The translations under genes and the position numbers were made by a program. A stretch of 64,000 nucleotides of DNA from Arthrobacter sp. zg-Y844 (lineage in GTDB: Bacteria; Actinomycetota; Actinomycetes; Actinomycetales; Micrococcaceae). The notes under the pieces are model-generated. The model ran no database searches. It was not told the DNA's origin and saw only the letters and a list, made by a program, of their open reading frames with translations. The DNA lies in contig NZ_JANFLS010000002.1 of assembly GCF_024385465.1 (NCBI RefSeq), positions 744,001 through 808,000 on the forward strand, given 5' to 3'. Shown piece by piece: positions 62,471-64,000 of this stretch. Positions within the stretch are counted from its first letter, which is position 1, and each line of letters starts with the position of its first letter.

Positions 62471-64000
62471 CTAGGCGTCGATCCGGTCCCGGTCCAGCAT
62501 GGCCGCGCCGGCGATGATGAAGTCCTTGCGCGGCGCCACGTCGCTGCCCATCAGGAGTTCGAATGCCTGCTCGGCGGCAGCCGCCTCCGAAATCCGGACC
62601 CTCCGCAGGGTGCGGTGCCGGGGATCCATGGTGGTCTCGGCCAGCTGGCCCGCGTCCATCTCGCCCAGGCCCTTGTAGCGCTGGATCGGTTCCTTGTAGC
62701 GCTTGCCTTCCTTTTCCAGGCGGGCAAGGACCTGGTGCAGTTCCTTTTCGCTGTAGGTGTAGACCATCTCATTGCTCTTGGAGCCTGCGTTGATGACCTC
62801 CACCCGGTGCAGCGGCGGAACGGCCGCATAGACGCGTCCGGCGTCCACCAGCGGGCGCATGTAGCGGAAGAACAGCGTGAGCAGCAGGGTCCGGATATGG
62901 GCGCCGTCGACGTCTGCATCGGTCATGAAAATGACCTTGCCGTACCGGGCCGCGTCGAGCTGGAAGCTGCGGCCGGAACCGGCCCCCACCACCTGGATCA
63001 GCGCCGCGCACTCGGCATTGGACAGCATGTCCGCCACCGACGCCTTCTGCACGTTCAGGATCTTGCCGCGGATGGGCAGCAGCGCCTGATAGTCCGAGGA
63101 CCGGGCAAGTTTGGCCGTGCCCAGGGCGCTGTCGCCTTCCACGATGAACAGTTCAGAGCGTTCCTGGTCATCGATCCGGCAGTCCGCCAGCTTGGCGGGC
63201 ATGGTGGAGGTTTCCAGCGCGTTCTTCCGGCGCTGGGTCTCCTTGTGCACCCGGGCGGAGATCCGGGACTTCATCTCCGCCACCACCTTTTCCAGCAGCT
63301 GCGAAGACTGCGCCTTGTCGGCGCGCGCCGTGGAGTTCAACCGGGCGGTGATTTCCTTCTCCACCACCTTGCTCACAATGGCCCTTACGGCGGAGGTGCC
63401 GAGGATTTCCTTGGTCTGGCCCTCGAACTGCGGTTCGGCGAGGCGGACCGTCAGCACAGCCGTGAGCCCGGCGAAAACGTCGTCCTTTTCGATCTTGTCG
63501 TTGCCGGCCTTGAGTTTGCGGGCGTTGGCTTCAATGACCTTGCGGAAGGTCTTGAGCAGGCCCTGCTCGAAGCCGGTCTGGTGCGTTCCGCCCTTGGGTG
63601 TGGCAATGATGTTCACGAACGAGCGGATATTGGTTTCGTAGCCGATCCCCCAGCGCAGGGCGATATCCACCTCCGCCTCGCGTTCAATCTCTGTGATCCG
63701 GCTATGTCCGCTTTCATCGAGTACGGGCACGGATTCCTTGAACTTGCCGGAACCGTGCAGGCGCCAGATATCGGTGACGGCGGCGTCGGCGGCCAGATAG
63801 TCGACGAACTCGGCGATCCCGCCGTCGTGATGGAAGACTTCCTCCACGGGACCGTTCTCGCCCGGGGTTCCGGGCAGGCGCCGTTCATCGCGCAGGGTGA
63901 TGCGCAGCCCGGGGACCAGGAAGGAAGTCTGGCGGGCACGGGCCTGGAGTTCGGTGTAGGAGAACTTGGCGTCCGGCGTGAAGATCTGCCGGTCGGCCCA
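62471..64000 (-). CDS. parE: DNA topoisomerase IV subunit B, C-terminal 509 residues (partial)
   Basis: The frame continues past base 64000, so the N-terminal ATPase head is outside the window. Present are the transducer (RWGIGYETNIRSFVNIIATPKGGTH), QTGFEQGLLKTFRK, the Toprim domain with VEGDSALGTAKLAR near 260 of the visible part, PIRGKILNVQKAS and FMTDADVDGAHIRTLLLT with the metal-binding DxD, and the ERMxP-type end. ParE with ParC decatenates chromosomes. The GyrB insert is absent, fitting ParE. Convergent with the M56 gene. Confidence 0.95.
   Translation of the reverse strand, partial: WADRQIFTPDAKFSYTELQARARQTSFLVPGLRITLRDERRLPGTPGENGPVEEVFHHDGGIAEFVDYLAADAAVTDIWRLHGSGKFKESVPVLDESGHSRITEIEREAEVDIALRWGIGYETNIRSFVNIIATPKGGTHQTGFEQGLLKTFRKVIEANARKLKAGNDKIEKDDVFAGLTAVLTVRLAEPQFEGQTKEILGTSAVRAIVSKVVEKEITARLNSTARADKAQSSQLLEKVVAEMKSRISARVHKETQRRKNALETSTMPAKLADCRIDDQERSELFIVEGDSALGTAKLARSSDYQALLPIRGKILNVQKASVADMLSNAECAALIQVVGAGSGRSFQLDAARYGKVIFMTDADVDGAHIRTLLLTLFFRYMRPLVDAGRVYAAVPPLHRVEVINAGSKSNEMVYTYSEKELHQVLARLEKEGKRYKEPIQRYKGLGEMDAGQLAETTMDPRHRTLRRVRISEAAAAEQAFELLMGSDVAPRKDFIIAGAAMLDRDRIDA

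Overview
The window is 64 kb of a high-GC Gram-positive chromosome. Gene families and gene order (DUF3000 next to an HRDC RNase D; DUF3159, OB-fold protein, DUF3710, dut, DUF3093, DUF4193 and SepH in a row; DUF5998; a fused CydDC; an Arthrobacter-type acnA/dxs region) point to an actinobacterium of the Micrococcaceae, most likely Arthrobacter or a close relative. It looks like ordinary chromosome: I see no prophage, integrase, transposase, CRISPR array, rRNA or tRNA gene.

Layout. 1-4.2 kb: end of a DUF6421-like gene, an SDR oxidoreductase, threonine aldolase, DUF3000 protein and RNase D. 4.2-9.2 kb: a large orphan polytopic membrane protein, then small accessory genes (two GNATs, SRPBCC, DinB, GlsB-like). 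9.3-13.1 kb: two divergent secreted hydrolases (5'-nucleotidase family and an M6 immune-inhibitor-type metalloprotease). 13.3-21.3 kb: two GNATs, a PGPGW membrane protein, an MFS exporter divergent from a zinc-finger/HTH protein with a double operator between them, a class II UvrA paralogue, an HSL-type esterase and two small membrane proteins. 21.5-24.9 kb: a fadA-fadB beta-oxidation operon behind a perfect palindrome. 25-28.4 kb: small genes, an aldo/keto reductase and an NmrA-like protein, with unusual intergenic repeats.

28.4-44.3 kb is the conserved core: dxs, acnA, an RNA m5U methyltransferase, a two-gene TrkA pair, the DUF3159/OB/DUF3710 cluster, dut, DUF3093, DUF4193, sepH, tdk, a nucleotide pyrophosphatase-like gene and DUF5998. 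44.4-49.7 kb carries a Pat-like acetyltransferase/acyl-CoA synthetase divergent from parC. 49.8-53.6 kb is a copper operon (csoR-copZ-copA) with two CsoR boxes, divergent from a DtxR/MntR regulator. 53.7-62.4 kb holds a tandem GNAT and the cytochrome bd module (cydA, cydB, cydDC). This module is divergent from a BlaI repressor and an M56 peptidase, with three identical operators in the shared promoter region. The window ends inside parE.

Two items seem most worth following. The first is a three-copy intergenic element (near 13.2, 25.0 and 25.9 kb) whose unpaired core is conserved while both outer and middle stems change with pairing kept. The second is the BlaI/M56 pair that appears to control cytochrome bd. 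All functions are read from sequence and family knowledge only; no search was run.
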